A stretch of DNA of 64,000 nucleotides from Kingdonia uniflora. Lineage: Eukaryota; Streptophyta; Magnoliopsida; Ranunculales; Circaeasteraceae. Shown here one piece after another: positions 1-10,519 of this stretch (its first letter is position 1; each line of letters opens with the position of its first letter). Location of the stretch: positions 2,666,001 to 2,730,000 of the forward strand of contig JACGCM010000440.1 of the NCBI GenBank assembly GCA_014058105.1. The letters run 5' to 3'. The position numbers and the translations under genes were made by a program. The notes under the pieces were generated by a model. That model made no database searches and had not been told where the DNA came from. It was given only the letters and a program-made list of their open reading frames with translations.

Positions 1-618
1 ATATATATCTTAGGGGCATATTTTGGGTATAATAAAGTCTTGCAACATTTTTATATGCAATATTAACTTTTAATATTAAACTTTCTGTGATGTATGTCAT
101 TAGAAGAAATTTAAGTTTAAAAATAAGAAAATAAAAATATATGTTTAAGGGGAGTATCTAGGAATATTAGTTTAAACTTGAGTTGATTTTTTGTGATAAT
201 GTTGTTGGTTTAGAAGTAACATGGCTTCTGGTTTTTCTTGCATTTAGTGTTGAAACCGATGGGATGTTTGGAAGAACAACATTTTTTATTAAAACCAGAT
301 TGGTACTAATTCGATTATTGTTTTAAATTTTCAACTAACTGGTCGATATAGATAATTAACAATTCAACTTGTGCAAATATTGAAATTCGTATCCTTTCTA
401 GCATTAACTTATAAAACTTCTCAGTAAAATAAAAATTTATTGTGCAGCAACTAGATTTACTGGGTGTTTTTATTCGTCTCTACGCAATGACATCGGTTTA
501 CTGTGTTTATATATTAAACTCAATTAGTATTTATATATTTTCTGCTAATAAATAATATTTCTTCATAAGTTTTGTTGAATCAACCTCACAATAAACATAA
601 TTAATGATTGTTTTGCAG
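1..618. other. AT-rich sequence without recognised gene
   Basis: Strongly AT-rich sequence with no ORF or motif I can support. It ends in a pyrimidine-rich stretch and a GCAG acceptor directly before the TNP-like exon at 619, so at least its right part is probably an intron of that transposon gene. Confidence 0.4.
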
Positions 619-879
619 GAAAAAGGTAGACCTGAAGATTTTGTGAAGAGGTATGAGATTTTTATGGCTTGTCATACTAAGAAGGATGACACATATCCTG
701 AGGAGATGAAAGAATGAATGGTAGAAAAACTCGAGAATCTTACTATTAGAATATTTGAAGGTATAGTTAAGTGATAAGAGAAACTTACTATTTCTGTAAC
801 ACAGGAACGTATGAACAGGGCTATTCAAAAAGACTCTATGCCCGTTGATAAGGATTTAGATAACGATGCAGTAGCGGTT
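619..879 (+). pseudogene. CACTA/EnSpm TNP1-like protein, degenerate exon
   Basis: Translation from the acceptor at 618 gives EKGRPEDFVKRYEIFMACH followed by KKDDTYPEEM. This is the pattern of the plant Ptta/En/Spm transposase domain (Transposase_24 type), where a short '...E.F...H..KDG.....' motif precedes an acidic helix. There are in-frame stops near 715 and 770, so it is not functional. The exon closes with a textbook donor (GTAAGT at 880). The domain call rests on the motif pattern and not on a search. It appears to be one exon of a gene continued at 1065-1331 and 3879-4115. The protein would be the DNA-binding partner of a CACTA transposase. Confidence 0.55.
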
Positions 880-1064
880 GTAAGTAACATTTGTACTCTT
901 AAATTTTCATAGTCAATTGAGTGAGAACTTCTATAGTCGTGCATTGACAACTCTATTATATTTGCATATATAGTTCTAAATTTTAGTAGTTTCAAATACA
1001 AGTTTTATTTTATATACATTAAACTCTACTTAGTTCTCATCAAAAATGTTTTTATATGTAAAAG

Positions 1065-1331
1065 GAATATGGGGATGATGGAAATGGCCATGTCAGGAGA
1101 TACAATGGCAACTTCAACAAGACTAACATCAGAGTTTCAGTACCCTTAAGGAGGGTTATTGAGCGGGAAAGGGTAAAACAAGCTATGCTTAACAAGGTAC
1201 AAGAAAGTTTGGAGGTTGAAGCTAATGAATGTAGGCAACTGGAAAAAAGAGTTGCGGCTTTTGAATCTCATGAGAGTCCACGTGGAGCGTATATGGATCG
1301 TCCTTTTGAAAATAATGTTTCCACATCTCAG
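1065..1331 (+). pseudogene. TNP1-like coiled-coil exon
   Basis: Between an AG acceptor at 1063-1064 and a CAG|GT donor at 1331-1332 lies a reading frame with one stop after EYGDDGNGHVRRYNG. It contains an arginine-rich stretch (RVSVPLRRVIERERVKQAM) and then a Glu/Leu/Lys helix likely to be a coiled coil (LNKVQESLEVEANECRQLEK). This is the usual order in EnSpm TNP1-type proteins: basic region, coiled coil, C-terminal domain. The reading frame runs on past 1331 to 1664, but that part looks like intron. Identification depends on the flanking exons. Confidence 0.45.
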
Positions 1332-1346
1332 GTATTTCTTACATCT

Positions 1347-1641
1347 AGTATAAGACTCCACCCATCATCCAAGGATTATGCAAGATTTATGTGTTTACTG
1401 TTTACCCTATTATGTCTTGTTCAAGCACATAAAGTTTTAGCCCATCTTTTATGTTTCTGTATACATCTATCAACTCTTCAGATCTTATCCTCCCTTGTGG
1501 TACTATCCATTCACTATTTTAGAGATCAAATCTTTGACTTGGAGTTGTTCAAATGGCTAGAGAGCCTACAACATTGCTACTTAAGATCAAGTATAAGACT
1601 CCTCCTGTCATCCAAGGATTATGCCAAATATATGTGTTTAA
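1347..1641. repeat. Two diverged copies of a ~55-bp segment
   Basis: The segment starting AGTATAAGACTCC at 1347 recurs at about 1590 with the shared core TCATCCAAGGATTATG and the same downstream TATGTGTTTA. The copies are about 243 bp apart, in direct orientation, inside the presumed intron. Several substitutions separate them, so the duplication is old. Confidence 0.7.
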
Positions 1642-2673
1642 CCTGTTCCACAATGACTCTGTAGTAGTTTAGAGTTATTTTTCTTTTCTTAAGTAGGTAT
1701 CTCCATGTTTAGAAGTAGTTTGTAGGTATTTCAACTGTCCAAAATGTACTTTCTTTAAAGTAATTTTTTTGATCCATCTAGTCCATCAGATATATCAAGC
1801 TTTCAAGTAGCTGCTATGTATTCTTGGTTACGAGTATCTTTGAGGATGTCTTTTTGATCCATTTTCTGAACAGTCTGGACAAGTTTCTAAAACTGTTTTC
1901 TAGTCACCCTTTATTGAGCTATTGTTGTGGCTGCTTGCTTATGCAACCCATACGAGGCATATATAAGATGTATTAGATCTTTAATGTCCCCTTCATCCAC
2001 TTTCTGAATAGAGTTAGTCTGGTTTGCCCTAATCTGGGAATTAATATATTTTCAATCCATTTTCTGAACCATCTGGATCTGCTATAGCTAGAGAGGCTGT
2101 CTAGAATGGGTTACTACTCTACCAGATTAAGGAAAACATAAAAAGAATAGTGAAGGATCCTTGTAATGTAGGATGTCTTACTAAAGCTACTGATAGGCAA
2201 ATGACTGATAGTCAAAGTACTAAGGAAAAGGCAGATAGCCACACCCAACCCCCACAGAGAGATAAAGATGTAAGCACGAGGACTCTTTACTTCATTGCCA
2301 TCTGTAAAAGCGTCGAGCCGTGGTTGTGAGTAGATAGAAAAGGAGTAGGAGTACAAAGGTAAGCATTGGTAGCGATAACTGCTAGGCATTTTTGTTATAG
2401 ACGTCAGAGTGTGCTGTAGAGAGAAAAAGGATAGGCGTATAGAACGAAAGCCTGATTGACAGTAATAGGCCTCAACCAAACCTTGGAGATGGAAGGAGCT
2501 ACTCGACAAAAGAAAAGGATCCGAGAAGAGATGTTCGTAGAAGTAGAACTGAACCAGTAGCCTCAAAAGATAGAGCCTGGGCTTTTTTTCTCAATAGCCA
2601 TGTTGAAGAAGGTGTGACCAAAATGTTTGGAAGTGGAAGAGTTTCTTTTTTTGAGCCTCTGGGTGAGAGTAAG
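1642..2673. other. Presumed intron sequence, no gene recognised
   Basis: No supported gene. A 150-codon open frame on the minus strand (2114-2566) has no recognisable domain and a hydrophobic, low-information composition. I treat it as chance. The interval lies between TNP-like exons and is probably intron or captured sequence. Confidence 0.4.
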
Positions 2674-3365
2674 CATCAGCCATTTGGATAATTAAAACAT
2701 CATTTGCACCATCACCTATAACCAGTGATATGTCATATGTTCCGCTCTTAATTAGATCAACAATCCCAACTTTTTGAAGAGGAGCAATACGACAACACAG
2801 GACAACCTTACAAGCAGTTGTCAGCTCAATAATGTCTATTTCAAGATCTTTTTCCCAAATGTACACGAGACTATTCCTGTCAATGAGCGTGTATCCATAA
2901 GCAGGTGCAATAGAAATAAAAGCCTGCTTGTCAAGGGATTCACCCTGATGGTCTATAGCTCCCACAGGCTCATCTAATTCACTTACTGTAGAACTAGAAG
3001 ATGAACTTTGAGTAACAATTGGGATGACAAGTGACCAATGTTAGGAAAAACTCGTGGGCGGCAATCCTTTCATTTCTAGCTAAGTCTTTATGCAATAATT
3101 CTACGAGTTCAATATCAACGTTGATTTTAGATTTAATCTTCCATCTGTTTCTTTTTACGACTTCTGTAATAAATGCTTCCTAGAGTGATGGGTCAACAAC
3201 GTGCAAGGAATTATTGTAATTCTTCCCATACACAGTAGTTCTTCTAAACTCTATTTTATTCCAAGTAAGTGTTCGTGTCTTAGCTGATAAAACATAACAA
3301 ATCTGTCCTAGTTCCTCATTTATATTCAATGATCTACACTAAAACCTTGAGTCACTACTACTGTC
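2674..3365 (-). pseudogene. Phospholipid flippase (P4-ATPase, ALA-type) gene fragment
   Basis: Reading right to left, the translation gives [15 protein letters not shown], then a damaged phosphorylation motif, [10 protein letters not shown] where functional P-type ATPases have DKTGTLT, then an N-domain stretch ending in GAIDHQGESLDKQA. It finishes with a P-domain stretch containing CKVVLCCRIAPLQK and GDGANDVLIIQMAD (family hinge motif GDGxND). Between AYGYTLI and DRNSLVYI most of the nucleotide-binding domain, a few hundred residues by family length, is missing. Stops and a frameshift are also present. The family flips phospholipids across membranes. This copy has lost its catalytic Asp and cannot work. 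It lies antisense inside an intron of the TNP-like gene, which suggests capture by the transposon. Confidence 0.85.
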
Positions 3366-3878
3366 CTAGATCTCCCTCCATGCTTATATTATATTGTATG
3401 CATGAGTTGTGTTGAATTGGAGGCCCTCATGTATAAAATAAAAATAATAAAGTATAATCATGGCAGCAGAGGCTAAAAACTGAAAAGTGAAGAATCCCAT
3501 AATGAAAAAGGAACCCCATGCACACATGACTCCATTGGATTAGGCATTTAGCTAGTGGGCATTTCTTCATCCTTAAAGTGTAGTTGTAGGACCCCATTTA
3601 CATCTTATCATGAAGAAAATGACAAGAGATAAGGTATTGTAGTTGTTTATTGCTTATGTACAATTCTGAAAATCTCCATGAATAAGTATCTCAATGGGCC
3701 AAGTGTTAAAAATATAAAAGGATGATATTCATATTTTAAAATGACTATTAGTATAACTCATGTGTTTGAAATATGCTTATTCTTCTTTTGGTATAAATCT
3801 CTGTATGGTTCTTAAACTTAAAATGTTATAGTTTTTATCATTTAATGTTAACATCATATTATTTAAATTTACTTGTAG
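3366..3878. other. Intron-like sequence, no gene
   Basis: AT-rich sequence without coding signal. It ends with a TTGTAG acceptor before the exon at 3879. Confidence 0.4.
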
Positions 3879-4115
3879 GGAAGACGATGTTTACCACCAC
3901 CTCCTGAGTTATCCAGCGACAATTCATGCATATTGAAAGATATGTTTGGCACTAATGTTGCTTACGGAACTGTGCAGTTTAATACAACTACACCTGAAGG
4001 GTTTTACAATGTTATAATCGATGAAGTTATTTGCAAAGAGGCGTGTTTGTATGTTAAGAGTTGTACACTTGGTGATGTTTCTGCAAATGAAGCCGTAGCC
4101 TGGCTCAAGATTTAA
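3879..4115 (+). pseudogene. TNP1-like C-terminal exon
   Basis: An acceptor at 3877-3878 opens a frame of 78 codons ending in TAA at 4113. It starts with a proline run (CLPPPPELSSDN). It then holds NVAYGTVQFNTTTPEGFYNV and ends AVAWLKI. The pattern 'VA.G.V......T..HNVPLG...V.V......A....P........D..G..VAWP' marks the C-terminal domain of plant EnSpm TNP1-type proteins. The final Trp matches the conserved tryptophan. I infer it is the last exon of the relic that begins at 619. It is open, but the other exons carry stops. Confidence 0.55.
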
Positions 4116-4319
4116 AACCAATGAAGATTTTTTTTGCATTTAAAAAAAAAATTTAAAACCAACCCTGGTAAGTTGTTTAACATTTTTATTTTCATTATGG
4201 ATATTGGTAAGCTGTTTGACATGATCTTTTAAATAGTATTTTACTATCTTCTTTTTACTGAAAATTGCTTGTTATTATTACTTTATATGTTAAGTTGATT
4301 TTGTTGTCTGATTATTTAA

Positions 4320-4870
4320 AATTCGCGAGGGCTTGCATGAGACGCAAAAAACAATGGAAAAATTAGTTACAAAATGCAAAAACTAAGGCAGTACCTACAA
4401 CGTATATCTAAGTCGTTTTTTCATGTGACACATAATACGACATGCTTATGTGTTACAAAATTTTATCAAAAATGATGATTTTAACAACCCTTATTTATGT
4501 CATGCTTTATATGGCGCTTAATACGACCCTTATTTTTGTCGTAAAAATGAAAAAAATGCTACGTATTTGGCGACTAATGGCAGAGTCGTTATAATTCGAC
4601 CAATAAAACAATAACTATTTCAGTTGCAAATTGCGGTAAATGCGACTAATATTACGACTCTTATTTATATTATTTTGTTGTGACGCATAACACGACATTC
4701 TAATCTGTCGCAAAATTTGAAATTTTTTATTGTTTTTACAACTTAACTTTCAATCGTAATATAACGACTCAAGCAAAAGTCGAGAACAAAAAACTACTGC
4801 AAAAAACGCGACTCTTGTTTCGACCAAAAAGCTAGTCACTTTAGGCAAAGAATGATTGACTTGCAAAGTC
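4320..4870. repeat. CGAC/GTCG motif cluster, probable CACTA subterminal repeats
   Basis: More than a dozen short units of the type TACGAC..TTATTT, and the reverse GTCG, occur in both orientations (for example near 4435, 4500, 4540, 4595, 4655, 4695, 4765, 4805). Dense short degenerate repeats just inside the ends are typical of CACTA elements, where they bind the TNP1-type protein. The location directly after the TNP-like last exon fits. A candidate CACTA terminus (CACTAGAAATTTC) starts at 4904, but the orientation is not convincing. Confidence 0.5.
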
Positions 4871-5431
4871 GTTTTTTACTTCTTTTCACATATCTAAGTC
4901 ACTAGAAATTTCTAAGTCACCCTACCATCTTTTGTAATGTAATTTCGTATAAGAAGATGTATAGTGACTTGTAACATTTTGGGGGTTCCTCTAGTTTAAC
5001 CTAATTTTAAAGCTCTTGAATTGCCAACACTTGGTAAAAAGAGCAGTGGGGGATTAAGCCCATGGAAGAAAGAGAGCATGTTCTATATAGCATTACTATA
5101 AATTAACTAGCGCATTCATCTCACCTGTGTACTTCATCATATGATTTTTAGATTGTACACCTATAACATATAGATTAGTTAGAAGCCATGAATTAGTTAG
5201 TTAAGGAAACATGCATTTTTCTTCTTTAACTTGGTTAGAAAACACCCCTATTGCTTTTTACCTGTCACCGGTGTATTTCTTTGGAAGATCTTCTGATAGT
5301 GCACCTATAACATATATAGATATTTTTAAGAACAAACAAAGATATATCTTAGAAACATAAAAGGAGAGAAGAGGAGTCGAAAACTAAGTTAAGACTAGTA
5401 CTGCTTGAAAAGAAACAAGAAAAAGGCTCAC
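4871..5431. other. No gene recognised
   Basis: No coding signal on either strand. It contains two near-identical CTAAGTCAC units around 4895-4920 flanking TAGAAATTT. If the SHMT fragment continued in this direction its next exon should lie here, but I find no match. Confidence 0.4.
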
Positions 5432-6030
5432 CAATGGTATTAGATCGACTAAAACTAAGTGATAATCACTTCCACCAGAAAAACAGTATGTACCCCAACT
5501 CTGTTAATCGGCTGACAAGAGCTCTACAAGATACAACCTGAAAAGGCCAACCACCATACTACAAAGATTGATTATGGGCAACTTCTACTGGAAAATATTT
5601 TCACCCAAATAATATAGATAGCTCAAATATGCAAGAAAGTAAGGTACCTGGCTTTGATATGGTTTAAATTTTGGGGACTGAACATGTTTTAAACACACTG
5701 CTACTCCTCCAATTGTATGGTTATGAGAGCTTCTTTGGGATACAAATTTATTAATTCTTATTCACGCTAAAAAGAAAATAGATGTATGCATAAAGAATGA
5801 CGGAGTCTAAACCTTAAAAGAGATTATTTTATTCATCTTGAATTTAGCATAATAATAATAACAAAAAAAAAGTGACTACTACTATACTAACCTTTAGACC
5901 TGGGAAAACAGCATTGTTGATGGCGGATTCTATATCAAGACCCATAACAGGATCTCTATGGAAGAAGATCATTCCATATCAAGAGGAAGCTACACTGATG
6001 GGTGGTGGTGCAGAAGTAAAAGGTTAACAT
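5432..6030 (-). pseudogene. Serine hydroxymethyltransferase gene fragment, three exons
   Basis: Three exons can be read right to left. About 6030-5892 gives CTTTHQ, then after a frameshift GMIFFHRDPVMGLDIESAIN and NAVFPGLK. Bases 5732-5648 give HNHTIGGVAVCLKHVQSPKF. Bases 5537-5432 give VVSCRALVSRLTELGY and, after a frameshift, SGGSDYHLVLVDL. All match plant SHMT in order. The TTTH stretch is the region of the pyridoxal-phosphate lysine, and here the Lys after TTTH is read as Gln. Donor and acceptor sites still flank the exons, so this copy came from genomic DNA and not from mRNA. The first exons and the C-terminal domain are absent. SHMT converts serine and tetrahydrofolate to glycine and methylene-tetrahydrofolate. 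This copy cannot. Confidence 0.85.
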
Positions 6031-6621
6031 GCCTGCGCATAACAACTAGTTAAACAAAAGCTTATAGTTTTCAGACTCACTTTTTGATGTTGTTTAAGAT
6101 GAGTATAGACGAGATTTTTTTTTTCTTTTGATGAAGATTGTAGTCTCCTTTTCGAATAATATGGTATGAGTATAAGTATATACCTTGGTTAGACATTTCT
6201 AGTTCAACACTTGGGTTTCCTTTAAAGTTGTTTATTATGAAAAGCTAGTTTGTTATTGATCTGTCAAGTGCAATATCAGTAAGAAATGGTACTCTCTTTC
6301 TGTTGTTAAAATTAGGCGTTTAGTACATGATAATACATGACTGTCACTCTACCACTACCCTAGAAGAGAAAACCCAAGCACCTAGCTCAATGTCCGTATT
6401 GCTGCTTTGAAAAAATTTGTTGTTGAGAATGCAATGTCAAGCTAAGTTAATGGTTAATGGGAGTTAGGGACGACCTTTTATTTCTATTTGAGATTGCAGT
6501 ATTGTTTCATAAACAATTTAATTTATACATTTGACTACTTTTAGCTTCCCACAAGATTGGATGATCGATATCTCAAAACATACAAAATTGTCACTTACTC
6601 TAAAGTTCTACACTATCACTT
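6031..6621. other. No gene recognised
   Basis: AT-rich flanking DNA. It ends with CACTT (6617-6621), the left target-site duplication of the next element. Confidence 0.4.
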
Positions 6622-9552
6622 TGTAATGACCCCGATTATTTATTTCCTAATTATAGCTATTAGTGTACTCACTGTTGCAATACTCCGCATATTCCTATTC
6701 ATTCTCACTTCTGCATATTCATTATCCGCATTTACATTCCGCACATATTCCTCATTTACTTCTCCTATCCTTAAGGCATCTATTATTGTTCTTAGTGCCA
6801 GGTTTGGTGTGGATTCCTTTTTGGTAGAGTTTTGGTGGTTTGATGGTTTTGGCAGTTCGGCGTTTGGGCGTTTCAGTTTAATTGTGTGGTGCGTGTTCGG
6901 AGAGCGGTTTCTATATCCGAAAGGGGTTTTCCGCTTCTCTCCTCCGCGTGGGTCATAGTGTTTTCGATTCCGGACGTTTCCGACGTTTCCGATTTTCGTT
7001 CTGGGGTGGAGAAATAGGGATTAGCTACCCCAGGCTTCTCAACGCCTATCAGACCGTCGTCGGACTCTTTCCATCCATTTTATTCCTTCTGGTGAAGTTT
7101 CTAGCCGTTAGATTCCTTTTCTGGGTTTTAAGAGTTCTGGTGGCCGTTCAGCGGTGGAGGTGGTGTTAGACCTTGGGAACCCTATGTGGTGGTTGTTCGA
7201 GTTGTTCCAGTCTTCTAAGGGCCTTGGAGTTGTGTGTGTGTGGTTCAGGAGGACCTCAGAGTAGATTTCCCAGATTGTCGTTCGAACGAGGTTCCTAGTC
7301 GTTCGAACGAATCTTTGTGTTTTCTGATCATTTTCTGCGTCTTCTGGACGTTTTGGCCATTGGACAGAATTGCCGTTCGAACGAGATTTATTGTCGTTCG
7401 AACGAGTTGACTAACCTCATGAAATTTGTCCCAAGACCTCTTAGTCGTTCGAACAACTTTCGAACTCGTTCGAACGACTTTCGTATATTATGACTACTTA
7501 AGTCTTTCTTCCTCATTTCTTTTGGTTGGTTTTTCTGTGAGGCGCTGCTTAGGATGATTTAAGAGAGAGATAGAGAGTTCTTGAGAGAGGATTCTTCTCC
7601 CCCAATCATTCCCATCACCCCCATTCATCACCTCCTCATCTTCATCATCATCCTTTCCTCTCCTCTCCCTAATCTAATCCCCTTACCTCAATACTCTTCA
7701 CCCAATCTTCCCCATCGCTCGTGGATTCTTCGCCTTGCTTCGTCGCAACCTTCACTCTTATCTTGGGTAAGTGATTCTCGTTTCCCTTTCCGTCAATTTC
7801 GCTTGATTTGGCATAGGGTTTGATTTCTAGGGTTTGGGTTTTATTGCCATTTCTTTAATTGATTGGTTATTGTTGTTCCCCTTTTGTTGGTGTGTGATTA
7901 TCAGGCGTTCCGCTATCGTTCTGCGGATTTTGATTGGGTTTCCGAGTTGGATTTCTGCAGGACTCGGGTTGGTTATCAGGCGAGTTCATATTCCAACTTT
8001 ACTAAGTTTCTTTACTAGTTCCAGTATATTGTTTTAGAGAGTAGTATTGAACTTAGAGATGGGTTGTGATTTACTATAGTTTAACTTAGAGATTATCCTG
8101 TTTAGTTGTTAACCTGTGGTTGGGTTGTAGTTGTTAACCTGTGGTTGGATGGTAATGATTTCGGAGTTGGATTTTGGTTTGTATAGAACCTGAGGTTAGT
8201 TAGTTGTGGTTGGGGTTCGTGTTCCGTGGTTTACCCAAGAATACCCCTTCCAGCCTTAAGAGATTGTTGGTTTGGATGTAGGCGACGGTTGGGTTGCTGT
8301 TTCAGCTATGCAGAGTTGGTACAGCCGAGTCCCTATCGATCCTGTTTGGGTTGCCAGGTTAACGGCAACTGTGTCGTGCTTGGGCATCAGTTACACATTA
8401 TAACTTATTACATTTTTTCAAAACTTATTGAGATTGGATACACAAACACTCCATTTCAGTTGACCTCCGACAGGATCCAAGGAGTTCGTGAGATCGGGTT
8501 AAAAAGGACAGGTGAGATTGGGAACGACACTATCATACCTAGCAAAACCCCCCCGGAGTGTGGATTGGTATGAGACAGAGTCCTGGTGATCCCAAACTTA
8601 GCCTCGTTGAGGTTGAAATTCCTTGAAATGTTTTGGACATGATGCTCCGCGGGTTTGATCCACCCTTCCACTTTGATCAAGTGCGGCCATCTTAGCTTGG
8701 TCGAGCTTAAACAAATCGTACCAGTGTATCCCTTTACAAAATCTCTTTAAGATAGCATTAGACGTTAGCATCAACATTTTTGCATTAGGGGATATTTATG
8801 GGAATATCCCTGTTCATCACGTCATATCATAACATTGTATCTAGGATAAGTATGGGATTATCCTAGTCATCACTTCACGCCATAGCATTGCATATCAAAT
8901 AATCATCATCTCCATCCTCTCATATTCTTAACTCTATCCCCTTCCGAATCCACTCCACTCTCTCTCCGCATTAACTATATTCTCCATTCTCTTATCAATT
9001 CAGTCCTCCTTTCCATATTGATTACTTATTTCATTGATGGTTACTGATTATATTGTTAGAATTGCTTAGTCACTTATTCTTTATCACACTCGTCTCCACT
9101 CTATTTTCAGTACCTGTTATTACTAAGTTATTTAGTTATGTTAGATTAGTGAGCTCGTTGTTTGCCCACTCTCGCATTTAAACATTTTTAGAGGTTGAGT
9201 AGCTTGGACTGCTGCGTGTGTAGCCGGTCTAGAGACAGATTTTGCTGCTGCAGATTTCCTTTAGTTCCAGATTTCTGTAGGTATTCTCAGCATATGTAGC
9301 TGAGCTTGCATTCGAGATGTTGTATTACATTCGACTGATATGTATTTATGTGTTTTGCTTCCGCGTTATATTGTTATATTGCTGCATTGTTATTTCTTCA
9401 CTCTGATGATTATTGCTATATGTGAATAGCCGAGCCAGAATTTGTCTACAGCTTGGCTATTTATGGGGTAGAATCTTTGGATTCCCCGACCTGCACAGCT
9501 TCAGATCTAGTAATTGGTCAAGCTACCGATTACCGAATTTTGGGGCGTGACA
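6622..9552 (+). mobile_element. Element D: solo LTR-like element, TSD CACTT
   Basis: It begins TGTAATGACCCCGA and ends TTGGGGCGTGACA, flanked on both sides by CACTT (6617-6621 and 9553-9557), a perfect 5-bp target duplication. A second copy, F (58297-60278, opposite strand), has the same ends, the same TTCGAA palindrome block and the same sub-terminal GGTAGAATCTTTGGATTCC. No gag, pol, primer site or internal LTR repeat is seen. It is therefore either a solo LTR of a large LTR retrotransposon, left by LTR-LTR recombination, or a non-autonomous element of that family. Short open frames inside (6557-6958, 7581-7823, 8226-8573) show no known domain. Confidence 0.8.
7281..7474. repeat. Paired GTCGTTCGAACGA palindromes in element D
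   Basis: TTCGAA cores lie at 7281, 7302, 7376, 7397, 7448, 7459 and 7469. Most are embedded in the longer palindrome CGTTCGAACG. Three pairs are each spaced exactly 21 bp. A TATA-like TATATTA follows at about 7485, so the array sits where an LTR enhancer (U3) would be. Confidence 0.9.
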
Positions 9553-9720
9553 CACTTAGAGAAGACACGATATTTTAAGTATATCCTTTACCTGTTTTTA
9601 GTTCTTCAGTTACTATCATAGTGCTTGTTCTTGTACATGAAGACCTAGTCTAAGTCTGCACCGTATTTCCTCTCCTGAAGTGTCAGTTTTAAATACTACG
9701 CATACTGAAACATCTATATT

Positions 9721-9870
9721 TGGAGTTTGTTTCATTTTGTGACTAGAATAGGTGTCAACACTACCTCATGGTTATTCGTCGTCAAAGAGTGCATGTGGAG
9801 TTTGTTTCATTTTGTGACTAGAATAGGTGTCAACACTACCTCATGGTTATTCGTCGTCAAAGAGTGCATG
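9721..9870 (+). repeat. Perfect 75-bp tandem duplication in the E 5' LTR
   Basis: Units 9721-9795 and 9796-9870 are identical to the base as far as I can read, and a third partial TGGAG follows at 9871. The 3' LTR (from 52081) has only one, diverged unit. The duplication is therefore specific to this LTR and much younger than the LTR divergence. Confidence 0.9.
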
Positions 9871-10007
9871 TGGAGCGACTACAGTTGCACTAATACTAAA
9901 CAGGCATATGGGTTTGTACCTCTTCGCTTTTAAATACTCAAGCCGTTAGTATTTAGCAAAAGGTTAAAAAGGAAATATGTTTTTTTTTTGAAGAAAATAG
10001 GTTTTTG

Positions 10008-10140
10008 TTAGAACAGACTTTTTTCTGTTAGAATAGACCCTGTCCGAGCAGACATTTTTCTATTCAAACATTTTACACAGACCACTGTTTCTTCGAATAT
10101 GATCTTTGGTTTTGTTTGAATATAACTTTGTCTGTTCAAA
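10008..10140. repeat. Paired TTCGAA-type half-palindromes in the E LTR
   Basis: Cores TTAGAA 10008 and 10028, TCCGAG 10043 and TTCAAA 10063, TTCGAA 10092, TTTGAA 10115 and TTCAAA 10135. Three pairs have 20-bp spacing. The array ends about 25 bp before the TATA box at 10165. The 3' LTR carries the equivalent array at 60827-60978. Confidence 0.75.
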
Positions 10141-10519
10141 CAGACTTTGGGTTTTCAATTTTTTTATAAAAGATAAAATTTTCATTTTCCTTTTTCACCT
10201 CTTCCCAACTAACTTTTCTAGGGCTTGAGATTTTAGAGAGATGAAAGATTTCAATGAACGATTCAATGCGAAGTAAAACTCAAATTAAATCAATCGAAGA
10301 ATTGGTAAACCAAAATTATAATTTCAGATCTTGAGAGTTTGAGGGATTCAAGCTTGGATGCTTTGATGGGAGATTGAAGCAAGGCGTTGCAAGAGCGAAT
10401 AATCGATTTCAAAGAGCTTAATTAGAAGAGAGGTAACCACGGGATGTGCTTATAAGTAATTAAATTCTTGTAATTTTGTTTCAATAATAGATTATTTAGT
10501 TGTCGAGCAATTTGGCAGT

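Larger units (their letters stand above)
9706..10519 (+). repeat. E 5' LTR, left part
   Basis: It matches the 3' LTR pieces 52070-52229 and 60759 onward. It is cut at 10519, where A inserted; the last five bases GCAGT are the left target copy of A. A TATA box (TATAAAAG, 10165-10172) lies about 25 bp after a TTCGAA-type palindrome array. It is the best candidate promoter of E. Confidence 0.85.

Noticed and set aside
2114..2566. 150-codon minus-strand ORF
   Set aside because: Low-complexity hydrophobic and Ser-rich composition with no domain, lying between parts of a transposon relic. Probably chance.
4904..4916. CACTAGAAATTTC as terminal inverted repeat of a CACTA element
   Set aside because: No reverse-complement partner and no 3-bp target duplication found. 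The orientation would be that of a left end, whereas a right end is needed here.
7560..8040. A possible gene promoter, 5' UTR with TC-rich leader and GTAAGT-type intron in D
   Set aside because: The layout looks like a plant 5' UTR intron, but the corresponding region of F has the same sequence as part of the repeat. It is LTR sequence, not a host gene.
6557..8573. Several plus-strand ORFs of 67-133 codons in element D
   Set aside because: Compositions reflect T-rich LTR sequence; no domains, and they are not preserved in the related element F.
9727..9933. 68-codon ORF with a 25-residue internal repeat
   Set aside because: It lies in the E LTR. The peptide repeat only reflects the 75-bp DNA duplication, and the 3' LTR does not keep the frame.
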